Assembly: GCF_000739935.1 (NCBI RefSeq)
Contig: NZ_BBJU01000026.1
Span: forward strand, 62,001-126,000
Reading direction: 5' to 3'
DNA from: Agrobacterium rubi TR3 = NBRC 13261
GTDB lineage: Bacteria; Pseudomonadota; Alphaproteobacteria; Rhizobiales; Rhizobiaceae
Length of the DNA stretch: 64,000 bases
Part shown: one piece after another, positions 17,216 to 25,832 of the stretch
Layout of the letters: each line of letters opens with the position of its first letter
Position numbering within the stretch: position 1 is the first letter of the stretch
Notes under the pieces: generated by a model
Told to the model about the DNA's origin: nothing
Database searches by the model: none
The model's input: the letters and a program-made list of their open reading frames with translations, nothing else
Translations under genes and position numbers: made by a program

Positions 17216-18163
17216 GTGAGCAAAATTGAAATCCTTCAGGTCGGCCCCTATCCAGCATGGGACGAAGAGCGTCTGAATGCCAACTTCACGATGCACCGAT
17301 ATTTCGAAGCGGCTGAAAAGACATCGTTTTTCCGCGATAACGGCGCTGACATAAGAGGCATCGCCACCCGTGGCGAGTTGGGTGCCAGCCGCGCGATGAT
17401 CGACGCGCTGCCGAAATTGGAGATCATCAGCGTTTATGGCGTAGGTTATGATGCGGTTGACGTGAACGCGGCGCGTGAACGGGGAATTCGCGTGACCAAC
17501 ACGCCGGATGTGCTGACCAAGGATGTCGCGGATTTGGGTGTTGCAATGCTGCTGGCACAGGCGCGCGGAATGGTGAACGCTGACGCCTGGGTCAAGAGCG
17601 GAGACTGGGCAAGCAAAGGCCCTTATCCGCTGACATCACGGGTGCATGGCAAACGCGTCGGGATACTCGGCCTAGGTCGTATCGGTTTCGAGGTCGCAAG
17701 GCGGCTTGCGGGCTTCGACATGGACATTGCCTACAGCGCAACGGCACCCAAAGACGTCGCCAAGAACTGGACGTTCATCGCCGACCCGATCGAACTGGCC
17801 GCACGATCCGACTTTCTGTTCGTTACCCTTTCCGCATCCAGCGAAACGCGCCATATCGTCAGTCGCGATGTGATCGAAGCACTCGGCCCCCAGGGCATGT
17901 TGATCAATATTTCCCGCGCATCCAACATAGATGAAGACGCGCTTCTCGATGCGTTGGAGAACAAGACGCTCGGCTCGGCAGCGCTCGATGTCTTTGAAGG
18001 CGAGCCGAAGCTGAACCCGCGTTTCCTGACGCTCGATAACGTGTTGTTGCAGCCACATATGGCATCCGGTACGCTTGAGACGCGCAAGGCAATGGGCGCG
18101 CTTGTGTTCGACAACCTGTCGGCCCACTTCGAAGGCCGCCCGCTACCGACCCCGGTTTTGTGA
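17216..18163 (+). CDS. D-isomer-specific 2-hydroxyacid dehydrogenase
   Basis: NAD(P)H-dependent 2-ketoacid/2-hydroxyacid oxidoreductase of 315 aa, similar to glyoxylate/hydroxypyruvate and 2-ketogluconate reductases. The dinucleotide fold is VGILGLGRIGFEVARRLAGF (about residues 145-165). The catalytic triad appears as R in NISRASNIDEDAL, E in VFEGEP and H in LQPHMASGT. The start is GTG with GGAGGAG 5 bp upstream. First gene of the plus-strand operon; the idonate and gluconate dehydrogenases follow. It could reduce a keto-aldonate made by them (inference). Confidence 0.88.
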   Translation: MSKIEILQVGPYPAWDEERLNANFTMHRYFEAAEKTSFFRDNGADIRGIATRGELGASRAMIDALPKLEIISVYGVGYDAVDVNAARERGIRVTNTPDVLTKDVADLGVAMLLAQARGMVNADAWVKSGDWASKGPYPLTSRVHGKRVGILGLGRIGFEVARRLAGFDMDIAYSATAPKDVAKNWTFIADPIELAARSDFLFVTLSASSETRHIVSRDVIEALGPQGMLINISRASNIDEDALLDALENKTLGSAALDVFEGEPKLNPRFLTLDNVLLQPHMASGTLETRKAMGALVFDNLSAHFEGRPLPTPVL

Positions 18164-18173
18164 GAGACATCAG

Positions 18174-19205
18174 ATGAAAGCAATCGTTATTCACGCGCCC
18201 AAAGATTTGCGGATCGATGAAGCGACCATCGAGGCGCCCGGTCCCGGCGAGGTCGAGATACGCCTTGCCACCGGCGGCATTTGCGGGTCCGATCTGCATT
18301 ATTACGCCCATGGCGGCTTTGGCGCGGTGCGTCTCAGGGAGCCGATGATTCTGGGACATGAGGTGTCCGGTTATATCGCGAGCCTCGGGGAAGGTGTGTC
18401 CAATCTCGCCATCGGCGATCTCGTTGCCATTTCACCGTCCCGCCCCTGTGGCGCCTGCGAATATTGCCTCAAGGGCATGCCGAACCATTGCTTTAACATG
18501 CGCTTTTATGGCTCTGCCATGCCCTTTCCACATATCCAGGGCGCGTTCCGCGAACGTCTGGTTGCCAAGGCCGAACAATGCGTGAAGGCCGATGGCTTAA
18601 GCGCTGGAGAAGCTGCGATGGCGGAACCGCTGTCGGTCACCTTGCACGCCACGCGGCGCGCGGGCGAGATGCTGGGCAAGCGGGTGCTGGTGACCGGATG
18701 CGGACCAATCGGTACGCTGTCCATCCTCGCTGCCCGCCGGGCCGGTGCCAGTGAGATCGTCGCTGCCGATCTTTCCGAACGCGCGCTCGGCTTTGCCCGC
18801 ACCGTCGGCGCCGATCGCACGGTCAATCTTTCTGAAAACCCGGATGGTCTGGCGCCATTCAGCCAGACCAAGGGCTATTTCGATGTGCTTTACGAATGCT
18901 CCGGTGCGCAGCCAGCGCTGGTCAGCGGCATTCAGGCGCTGCGCCCGCGCGGCATTATCATCCAGCTGGGACTTGGCGGCGATATGACGTTGCCGATGAT
19001 GGCGATCACCGCCAAGGAACTGGACATCCGCGGTTCCTTCCGCTTCCACGAGGAGTTTGCCACCGCCATCCGCCTGATGCAGGGTGGCTTGATCGATGTC
19101 AAACCCTTGATCACCCATACGCTGCCCTTTTCGGAAGCAACAAAGGCGTTCGAAATCGCCTCCGACAAGGGGCAATCCATGAAGACACAGATCGCCTTTA
19201 GCTGA
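18174..19205 (+). CDS. idnD: L-idonate 5-dehydrogenase, zinc alcohol dehydrogenase family
   Basis: Medium-chain zinc dehydrogenase of 343 aa. The catalytic zinc site reads ICGSDLHYY, then GHE in ILGHEVSGY. The structural zinc loop is CGACEYCLKGMPNHC. The cofactor fold is VLVTGCGPIGTLSILAARRAGA. The text LHYYAHGGFGAVRLREPMIL is close to known L-idonate 5-dehydrogenases, which oxidise L-idonate to 5-ketogluconate. ATG 18174 follows the previous stop by 10 bp. Together with the next gene it makes the two-step idonate to 5-ketogluconate to gluconate route. L-threonine or sorbitol dehydrogenase activity is less likely. Confidence 0.82.
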   Translation: MKAIVIHAPKDLRIDEATIEAPGPGEVEIRLATGGICGSDLHYYAHGGFGAVRLREPMILGHEVSGYIASLGEGVSNLAIGDLVAISPSRPCGACEYCLKGMPNHCFNMRFYGSAMPFPHIQGAFRERLVAKAEQCVKADGLSAGEAAMAEPLSVTLHATRRAGEMLGKRVLVTGCGPIGTLSILAARRAGASEIVAADLSERALGFARTVGADRTVNLSENPDGLAPFSQTKGYFDVLYECSGAQPALVSGIQALRPRGIIIQLGLGGDMTLPMMAITAKELDIRGSFRFHEEFATAIRLMQGGLIDVKPLITHTLPFSEATKAFEIASDKGQSMKTQIAFS

Positions 19206-19237
19206 CAGATGAAGCAGCGATCGTTTCGGGAGGAAAC

Positions 19238-19993
19238 ATGAGCACCCAACTTTTCGACCTCACAGGCAAACGTGCCCTCATCACCGGCTCCTCGCAAGGC
19301 ATCGGCTATGCAATGGCGCAAGGCCTTGCCGCGGCTGGTGCGGAGGTGATCTTGAACGGCCGTGACGAGACCAAGCTGAAAGCCGCAGCAGCCGCACTCG
19401 GCGTACAGCATGTGCTGGCTTTCGACGCCACCGACCACGGGCTGGTGCGTCAAGCCGTCGATAGATTCGAAAGCGAAGTCGGCCCGATCGACATTCTCGT
19501 CAACAATGCGGGCATGCAGCACCGCACGCCGCTGGAAGACTTTCCAGCTGACGCATTTGAGACCCTTCTCAAGACCAACATCTCAACCGTGTTCAATGTC
19601 GGCCAAGCCGTGGCGCGCCACATGATCAAGCGCGGTGCAGGCAAAATCGTCAACATCGCCAGCGTTCAGACCGCACTCGCCCGCCCCGGAATTGCCCCCT
19701 ACACCGCAACCAAAGGCGCGGTCGGCAACCTGACCAAGGGCATGGCGACGGACTGGGCGAAATACGGCCTGCAATGCAACGCCATTGCGCCCGGCTATTT
19801 CGATACGCCGCTGAATGCAGCGCTGGTTGCCGATCCCGATTTTTCCGCTTGGCTTGAAAAGCGCACACCGGCAGGGCGCTGGGGGAAGGTCGAGGAACTC
19901 GTCGGCGCCTGCATCTTTCTCTCATCAAATGCGTCGTCTTTCGTCAACGGTCACATCCTCTATGTGGACGGCGGGATCACGGCTTCGCTCTGA
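19238..19993 (+). CDS. idnO: Gluconate 5-dehydrogenase, SDR family
   Basis: Short-chain dehydrogenase of 251 aa. The cofactor motif is TGSSQGIG (residues about 16-23), followed by NNAG (NAGMQHRTPLEDF). The catalytic set has S in NIASVQTALARPGIA and Y-x-x-x-K in YTATKGA. LFDLTGKRALITGSSQGIG and the MQHR segment are typical of 5-keto-D-gluconate reductases. A GGGAGG ribosome site precedes it. It lies directly after the idonate dehydrogenase. No gluconate kinase is seen in the window, so that step would have to come from elsewhere. Confidence 0.82.
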   Translation: MSTQLFDLTGKRALITGSSQGIGYAMAQGLAAAGAEVILNGRDETKLKAAAAALGVQHVLAFDATDHGLVRQAVDRFESEVGPIDILVNNAGMQHRTPLEDFPADAFETLLKTNISTVFNVGQAVARHMIKRGAGKIVNIASVQTALARPGIAPYTATKGAVGNLTKGMATDWAKYGLQCNAIAPGYFDTPLNAALVADPDFSAWLEKRTPAGRWGKVEELVGACIFLSSNASSFVNGHILYVDGGITASL

Positions 19994-20048
19994 TCAGACG
20001 ATGAGAGCCTATTACTGAGTATCGTCATCAACCGGGAGGGGATTGATT

Positions 20049-20936
20049 ATGGGCAACAGGATCGCGCTGATTGGTGCGGGCGCCATGGGTGGTGCAATCG
20101 GCACCCGTTTGGTGGAGACGGGCAATCACCTCACCGTCTTCGATCTGGACCAGGACAAGGTCCAGCTTCTCGTGGACAAGGGCGCTTCTTCCGCCAAGAC
20201 CGCTGCTGAAGCCGCTGCCGTCAGCGACTACGTCATCCTCAGCCTCAATTCGCCCGGCATCATCAGACGCGCCATCTTCGGTGACGCCGGCGTGGCTGAT
20301 GGTGCCAAACCCGGCACGCTGTTGATCGACATGTCTTCGATAGACCCCGATGCCACCAAACAGCTTGCGGCAGATGCAGCCGAAAAAGGTCTGCGCTGGG
20401 TCGATAGCCCACTGTCCGGCGGCGCGCCGAAGGCGTTGCTGGGGCAGTTGACGCTGATGGCGGGCGGTACGCAAAGTGATGTCGAGGATGCCCATAATGT
20501 TTTGAAAGACGTGTCCAGCAACTACACCCATATGGGACCCGTCGGTGCTGGGCAAACGACCAAGCTGATTAATCAGGTGCTGTGTGGTCTCGGGTTTCTG
20601 GCCGTCGCCGAAGCCACACAACTGGCGCTTGATGCCGGTGTCGATGCGGCCAAAATTCCGCAAGCACTCAAAGGTGGTCGGGCCGATAGCTCGATTCTGC
20701 AGGAATATATGCCACGCTATGTGGCGAAGGATTACCGGCGCACCGGGCGCATCGACAACATGGTCAAGGATTTGAGCGGCGCGCAGGATCTGGCACGCCG
20801 CACCAACACGGCCATGCCGCTGACCTCCCTCTGCGCCGAAATCCACCGCATGCTGACGGCAGCAGGCTTGGGCGGCGAGGATCAAGCTGCGCTAATGGAA
20901 TTTTTCAAGGGACCGAACAAGGAGATGTCAGAATGA
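20049..20936 (+). CDS. NAD-binding 3-hydroxyisobutyrate/6-phosphogluconate dehydrogenase family protein
   Basis: Beta-hydroxyacid dehydrogenase of 295 aa. The N-terminal fold is IALIGAGAMGGAIGTRL; the substrate signature is DSPLSGGAPKALLGQLTLMAGG; the catalytic lysine motif is GAGQTTKLINQ. ATG 20049 is chosen, with GGGAGGGG about 8 bp upstream; an in-frame TTG two codons earlier is poorly spaced. Relatives include tartronate semialdehyde reductase and L-threonate dehydrogenase. Position in the sugar-acid operon suggests a C3-C6 hydroxy acid, but the substrate is not clear. Confidence 0.85.
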   Translation: MGNRIALIGAGAMGGAIGTRLVETGNHLTVFDLDQDKVQLLVDKGASSAKTAAEAAAVSDYVILSLNSPGIIRRAIFGDAGVADGAKPGTLLIDMSSIDPDATKQLAADAAEKGLRWVDSPLSGGAPKALLGQLTLMAGGTQSDVEDAHNVLKDVSSNYTHMGPVGAGQTTKLINQVLCGLGFLAVAEATQLALDAGVDAAKIPQALKGGRADSSILQEYMPRYVAKDYRRTGRIDNMVKDLSGAQDLARRTNTAMPLTSLCAEIHRMLTAAGLGGEDQAALMEFFKGPNKEMSE

Positions 20937-21265
20937 TTACCCGTTACGCCCTGTTCGAGGGCAAGGTCAAAGACGGTCAGACGGAGGCATTTCGCGAGGC
21001 CGTGATCAAGCGCATCTTGCCGAAATGGCAGCAATTCCCGAAGGCAACGGATGTGCGGGTGTCTTTTGCCGAGGCCCGTGATGACGGTGCGCCGGAACTA
21101 CCGATGATCCTTGCGATCAACTATCCAGACCTGCAAGCGGTGGACGAGGCGCTGGCAAGCCCTGTGCGCAGTGAAGCGCGTGCGGCGACGGAAGCTGTGC
21201 TATCGGAGTTTTTCGAAGGCCGCATCCACCACCATGTGACGACAGCTAACGAGTATAAGCTATAA
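20933..21265 (+). CDS. Small dimeric alpha/beta-barrel-like protein
   Basis: Protein of 110 aa translated through an ATGA overlap from the previous dehydrogenase. The text ITRYALFEGKVKDGQTEAFR and the pattern of alternating strands and helices resemble the ABM/EthD ferredoxin-like fold found in small proteins of sugar-acid operons. No catalytic motif is evident. Role unknown; its tight coupling suggests it serves the same pathway, perhaps as an isomerase or mutarotase-like helper. Confidence 0.7.
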   Translation: MITRYALFEGKVKDGQTEAFREAVIKRILPKWQQFPKATDVRVSFAEARDDGAPELPMILAINYPDLQAVDEALASPVRSEARAATEAVLSEFFEGRIHHHVTTANEYKL

Positions 21266-21269
21266 GTGC

Positions 21270-21306
21270 AGATTGGTAGGTAAAGACCCTACCAATCTTG
21301 TATTTT
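21270..21306 (+). terminator. Rho-independent terminator of the idonate operon
   Basis: An 11-bp perfect stem (AGATTGGTAGG / CCTACCAATCT) with a 7-nt loop lies 4 bp after the last stop and is followed by TGTATTTT. The convergent SDR gene ends at 21322, so it may act in both directions. Confidence 0.75.
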
Positions 21307-21321
21307 GGCGATAGTTCGCCG

Positions 21322-22185
21322 TTAGATCATGATCTCGCCACCCGTTACCGGGATGACGGCACCCGTCATATAGCTGCTGAGTTCCGATGCCAGAAGAACG
21401 TAGGCACCTGCTAGTTCCGCGGGCTGCCCGGCCCGGCCAATCAGGGTCTTTTCGCCGAAAGTTTTGGTCTTATCGGCAGGCATCGTGGAAGGGATGAGCG
21501 GCGTCCAGATGGGGCCAGGCGCGACAGCGTTGACCCGGATGCCTTTCTCGGCCACCATGGCGGCGAGGCCCGCCGTGAAATTCGAGATGGCGCCTTTGGT
21601 GGACGCATAGGCAAGAAGCTGCGGAGACGGCTGGCGAGACTGGATGGATGTGGTGTTGATGATCGTGCTGCCCGGCTTCATATGTGGAACGGCAGCCTTG
21701 GACAGAAAGAACGGGGCGTAGATATTCGTCCGGTAGGTTTCGTCCCACTCTTCAGCGGTGATGTCGGCAATATCGTCATAGGTGCGCTGGAACGCTGCGT
21801 TGTTGACCAAGATGTCGATGCGGCCCAACTCTTCGACCGTGCGCTGCACCAGCGATTTGCAGTGCTCTTCAGCTTTGATATCGCCGGGAATAACCACGGC
21901 CTTTCGACCCGCTTTTTTGATCCACTCTGCCGTATCCTGCGCGTCTTCATCTTCATTCAAGTAGGATATGACGACATCCGCGCCTTCACGCGCAAAGGCA
22001 ATGGCCACCGCCTTGCCGATGCCCGAATCCGCACCCGTGATCAGCGCAACCTTGCCTTTAAGCTTGCCGCTACCCTGATAGGATTCTTCCCCATGGTCAG
22101 GTCTTGGATGCATTTCGGCAGTCTTACCGGGCGGCGACTGGACCTGCGATGCATAGGGTGGCGTAGGACGTTTTACGTCGGTCAT
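21322..22185 (-). CDS. SDR family oxidoreductase, YghA/glucose dehydrogenase-like
   Basis: Short-chain dehydrogenase of 287 aa. A polar N-terminal extension (about 40 residues, PTPPYASQVQSPPGKTAEMH) precedes the cofactor motif TGADSGIGKA, then NNAA, S in NTTSIQSRQPSP and Y-x-x-x-K in YASTKGA. This layout matches the YghA/YhxC group, common general-stress dehydrogenases in bacteria. ATG 22185 follows GGAGAA. It is convergent to the idonate operon and divergent from a small hydrophilic protein that also looks stress-related. Confidence 0.85.
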   Translation of the reverse strand: MTDVKRPTPPYASQVQSPPGKTAEMHPRPDHGEESYQGSGKLKGKVALITGADSGIGKAVAIAFAREGADVVISYLNEDEDAQDTAEWIKKAGRKAVVIPGDIKAEEHCKSLVQRTVEELGRIDILVNNAAFQRTYDDIADITAEEWDETYRTNIYAPFFLSKAAVPHMKPGSTIINTTSIQSRQPSPQLLAYASTKGAISNFTAGLAAMVAEKGIRVNAVAPGPIWTPLIPSTMPADKTKTFGEKTLIGRAGQPAELAGAYVLLASELSSYMTGAVIPVTGGEIMI

Positions 22186-22404
22186 GGGGTTCTCCAGATT
22201 GTGGGTGGTGTGTGACTAACCAGCCTAAGCCGCGTGAGTTCCTGACTTTTCCACATTCACCCAAATGCCAGGCAAAAAAACCGGCAGCCCGTACCCTTGT
22301 GCGCTCGTCCTCAAGGGAACGATTGGTGGTGAACGCGGTTCGCTTGAAAGAACAAACGACCCCATCGGCGCCACCGGTGCAGGAAAGCCAAAAGGATATG
22401 AGAT

Positions 22405-22647
22405 ATGGGACATTCCGAAGACAACGACCGCCCCCTCGACAAAATCCACAAAGATGCCGAAGGCCAGTTTGCCAAGGGATTGGAGCGGAGCGACAACAAT
22501 GGTGTCGCCAGCGCCAAGCCACGGGCGATCACCGGCTCAGACGACGCAACAACACACAAGACCCCGCCGGGAAAGGCACCAGCAAAAAAAGAATGGGATT
22601 TGAATTACGACGAGCGGGATAGCAATGAAGGTGACTTCAGAGGATAG
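22405..22647 (+). CDS. Small hydrophilic protein of unknown function
   Basis: An 80-aa, strongly polar, probably disordered protein rich in D, E, K, G and A, with no hydrophobic segment. AAAGGA lies 8 bp upstream of ATG 22405. An overlapping frame (22265-22603) is longer but has a proline/arginine/threonine composition typical of noise. Divergent from the SDR stress-type gene. Such proteins are common in rhizobia near stress genes; no function is claimed. Confidence 0.55.
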   Translation: MGHSEDNDRPLDKIHKDAEGQFAKGLERSDNNGVASAKPRAITGSDDATTHKTPPGKAPAKKEWDLNYDERDSNEGDFRG

Positions 22648-22729
22648 TCTCCCCCGGTTGATGAGCCTTCGTTGACGAGCACCGCGCCTGCATGCAATGT
22701 TTCCGCATAGTGGGACGGGAGGCTCCAGA

Positions 22730-23782
22730 ATGCACAAAATCAAAACCGGTATCATCGTCGGTGCCGGTATGGTTGCCAAAACGCACATGCTCGCTTGCGT
22801 CGCAAGTCCTGAAAAAATCAGACTGAAAGGGTTCGTCGACAGTGGCTCTGGCCGAGCGGTGCCGCTTGCTCGCGAGGCATCAGAACGCAGCGGGCACGAC
22901 GTCATCGTCTATCCTTCAGTCGAAGACGCCGCGCGAGATCAAGAGGTCGATTTTGCCATCATCGCCACACCCCCCAATGTGCGCGCGACCATAATCGAGC
23001 CTCTGGTTGAGGCGGGTAAGCATATCCTTCTTGAAAAACCCGTGGCCCGCGATACGGCAGAGGCGCAAGCCGTTGTCGACATGTGTCGGCGCGCTGGCGT
23101 CACTCTTGGCATCATTTTTCAGCACCGGATGCGTGATGCGTCCCGTAAAGCGCAAGAACTGGTCACGTCGGGGCGGCTGGGCACGCTTGGTCTATGCGAA
23201 ATCTCTGTTCCTTGGTGGCGTCCTCAATCCTATTACGACGAGCCGGGCCGAGGCACCCTGGCGCGCGATGGCGGCGGTGTTCTGATATCCCAGGCGATCC
23301 ACACCATCGATCTGGCGCTCAGTCTTTCGGGTCCTGTGTCTTCCGTGCAGGCGATGGCTGCGACCACACGGTTCCACGCCATGGAAACCGAGGATTATGT
23401 CAGCGCTGGCTTACGGTTCCAAAGTGGCGCCGTTGGCTCATTGGTTGCCAGCACTGCGAGTTTCCCGGGGACGGCGGAATCCATATCTCTGCACTTCGAC
23501 CACGGCAGCCTCAGACTTGCGTCCGGACTGCTGCATGTAAACTGGCGCGACGGGCGCGAGGAAAGCTTCGGCGGCGCGGCATCCGGCACCGGAGGAGGCG
23601 CAGACCCGATGGCCTTTACCCACGCGTGGCACCAAGGGGTTTTTGAAGATTTCGTCGATGCCATTGCCTCGGGTCGTGAACCGGAGGTGACGGGCGAGGC
23701 CGCACTTTTGTCGCACCGTTTGATCGACGCGATCATCCAATCGGCTGAAACCCGCAAGGAAGTGGAATTGACGCATGCATAG
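22730..23782 (+). CDS. Gfo/Idh/MocA family oxidoreductase
   Basis: NAD(P)-dependent sugar or inositol-type dehydrogenase of 350 aa. The N-terminal Rossmann motif is GIIVGAGMVAKTHM. The family EKP motif is ILLEKPVARD (about residue 100). A GGGVLISQAIHTIDLAL stretch provides the conserved H-x-x-D-like site. ATG 22730 has GGGAGG 7 bp upstream. The next gene overlaps by 8 bp and is of the same family but diverged. The substrate is unknown. Confidence 0.85.
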   Translation: MHKIKTGIIVGAGMVAKTHMLACVASPEKIRLKGFVDSGSGRAVPLAREASERSGHDVIVYPSVEDAARDQEVDFAIIATPPNVRATIIEPLVEAGKHILLEKPVARDTAEAQAVVDMCRRAGVTLGIIFQHRMRDASRKAQELVTSGRLGTLGLCEISVPWWRPQSYYDEPGRGTLARDGGGVLISQAIHTIDLALSLSGPVSSVQAMAATTRFHAMETEDYVSAGLRFQSGAVGSLVASTASFPGTAESISLHFDHGSLRLASGLLHVNWRDGREESFGGAASGTGGGADPMAFTHAWHQGVFEDFVDAIASGREPEVTGEAALLSHRLIDAIIQSAETRKEVELTHA

Positions 23783-24791
23783 ACCGATAAAATTCGTCGC
23801 CTTGGGTATCGAGCATCGCCATATTTTCGGCATGGCGCAGAACATGCTCGATGCGGGAGCGGAATTTGTGGGCTGGTGGACGGAGGGCGAACCGGACGTC
23901 GTGGACGGCTTTGTGAAGCGGTTTCCAAATGTGCCGCGCGCCGCATCGAAAGATGTTCTTCTCGCTAACGACGCCGTCGATCTCGTCCTCATCGCCGACA
24001 TTCCCGCAAAACGCGCCGATCTCGCCATCAGCGCGATGGAAGCGGGAAAGGATGTCATGTCCGACAAACCCGGCTGCACGACGTTTGAGCAACTGACCCG
24101 CCTGCGTGAAACCGTGGCCCGCACCAAACGCATCTGGACGATTGATTTTTCAGAACGCTTCGAAGTTCCAAGTGTCACGAAAGCATCAGAGCTTGTTGCT
24201 GAAGGCGCGATCGGGCGCGTCATTCAGACCATCGGCATGGGTCCACACCGTCTCAACCGCGCCACCCGGCCGCAATGGTTCTTCGACCGCCAGGCCTATG
24301 GCGGCATCCTCACCGATATTGCGAGCCACCAGATCGACCAGTTCATGTTCTTCACCGGCTCGACCGAAGTAGACATCGTCTCGGCGACGGTTGCCAATTA
24401 TAACAACCCCAATGATCCCGGCCTTCAGGATTTCGGCGAAGTGCTGCTGCGCGGTGACCGCGGCCACGGCTATATCCGCGTCGATTGGTACACGCCCGAC
24501 GCCCTGCCCACGTGGGGTGATGGTCGCCTCACCATTCTTGGAACGGAAGGCTATATCGAGCTTCGCAAATATGTCGATATCGGCAATACGGAGGGTACCG
24601 ACCGGCTCATCCTCGTCAACGGCGGCAGGTGCGAATATATCGACGCATCGAATGCAGGCCTGCCCTATTTCGGAAAAGTCTGTGACGATATTCGCAATCG
24701 CACAGACACGGCGATGACGCAGGAACATGTTTTCAAGGTGTGCGAACTCGCACTTCAAGCACAGGCGAAAGCGGAGGAAAGCCGAACGTGA
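23775..24791 (+). CDS. Gfo/Idh/MocA family oxidoreductase, second copy
   Basis: Dehydrogenase of 338 aa overlapping the previous gene by 8 bp. The Rossmann start is less canonical (ALGIEHRHIFGMAQNMLDAG) but the EKP-type motif is present as VMSDKPG, and TDIASHQIDQFMFF matches the H-x-x-D site. The Glu of EKP is replaced by Asp. The two enzymes may act in sequence or on related sugars. No transporter or regulator is immediately linked. Confidence 0.82.
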   Translation: MHRPIKFVALGIEHRHIFGMAQNMLDAGAEFVGWWTEGEPDVVDGFVKRFPNVPRAASKDVLLANDAVDLVLIADIPAKRADLAISAMEAGKDVMSDKPGCTTFEQLTRLRETVARTKRIWTIDFSERFEVPSVTKASELVAEGAIGRVIQTIGMGPHRLNRATRPQWFFDRQAYGGILTDIASHQIDQFMFFTGSTEVDIVSATVANYNNPNDPGLQDFGEVLLRGDRGHGYIRVDWYTPDALPTWGDGRLTILGTEGYIELRKYVDIGNTEGTDRLILVNGGRCEYIDASNAGLPYFGKVCDDIRNRTDTAMTQEHVFKVCELALQAQAKAEESRT

Positions 24792-24821
24792 TCGACTCTG
24801 GAACAATGAACGTTCCGACCG

Positions 24822-25721
24822 TCACCAGAGGACGTTCTTGATGGGTTGCACGGGCTTGGCTGGCGCTTCGTCTCCGATCAACTGTTCAAGATCGATTTGA
24901 ATGGTCCTGCAAAGCGAGGTCAATGGAACATCATGCGCCCTGTTTTCAAAAGGATCCTGCAAATCCGCGCCGACGCGATCCATGGCCAACAACATGAAGC
25001 CGACAGCGGTCGATGCGAGTGGCGTAAACAGCGTCAAGCTGTCGACAAGGCCGATGGGTAAAAGTATGCAGAAGCCGTGCACGAACAAGGTGGGGAAATA
25101 AGCATAGCCACGCGGCAGAGGTGTATTTTTGATCCTCTCCATACCGCCCTGCGCATTGCTCATATCGACCATAATTCTCTCGATCTGGACGCGGCTGTAG
25201 GCATCGATCCATCCGGCATGAAATGCATCTCTCACGAGAGCCGCCGTACCATTGAGAATGGCGTTGGGTACATTGGCCGCGTCGACCACATCTCGAAGCC
25301 TGTCACCAGGAAGAAAATCCGCGATTTCCGGCTCACAGGGCTGGCGTCGCAAATGACAGCGCAATGCGTTCACATACGCGATCTGGCGACGTATCAGTTC
25401 GTGACGAAAGTCCTGGCTTTCCTGTTTGTCATCAATGAAATAGAGAATTTCGCGTCCATAGGAGCGCGATGCGTTCACCATTGCTCCCCATAAAGTGCGC
25501 GCCTCCCACCAACGGCTATATGCGCTGTTGTTGCGAAAGCTCATGAACAGAGCGAGCGCCGAACCGAGAAGGCTCATCGGCAAAACCGGAAGGTTTAACC
25601 ACGGGTGAGGAAGATAGACATAGGCAAGCGTGACAACGATATCCCAGACGAAAAGCAGCCCAAGTGGCCAACCGATGTAACGAAGCATCCGGTGGAGACG
25701 GGCTGACTGAGGCAAAACCAT
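24822..25721 (-). CDS. Bestrophin-like (UPF0187, YneE family) membrane protein
   Basis: Membrane protein of 299 aa from the bacterial bestrophin family, pentameric ion channels in characterised members. Visible: WPLGLLFVWDIVVTLAYVYL (first membrane segment), LPMSLLGSALALFMSFRNNSAYSRWWEAR (the most conserved family block), and late FPTLFVHGFCILLPIGLVDSLTLFTPL. ATG 25721 is chosen with AGGAAA upstream. It is convergent to the oxidoreductase pair and unrelated to it. Confidence 0.85.
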   Translation of the reverse strand: MVLPQSARLHRMLRYIGWPLGLLFVWDIVVTLAYVYLPHPWLNLPVLPMSLLGSALALFMSFRNNSAYSRWWEARTLWGAMVNASRSYGREILYFIDDKQESQDFRHELIRRQIAYVNALRCHLRRQPCEPEIADFLPGDRLRDVVDAANVPNAILNGTAALVRDAFHAGWIDAYSRVQIERIMVDMSNAQGGMERIKNTPLPRGYAYFPTLFVHGFCILLPIGLVDSLTLFTPLASTAVGFMLLAMDRVGADLQDPFENRAHDVPLTSLCRTIQIDLEQLIGDEAPAKPVQPIKNVLW

Positions 25722-25832
25722 TGTATTTCCTGACTGATCGATGGATATCTCGTTGCAGGATATGCTGCAATGCAGCATTTTTGAGATATGATCACTGTCA
25801 GTAAGCGTGGGTGCGTTCCTGTAGCCGCCGCT

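Noticed and set aside
22265-22603. 112-codon frame overlapping the small hydrophilic protein gene
   Set aside because: Pro/Thr/Arg-rich noise-like translation; the overlapping 80-codon frame has the better ribosome site.
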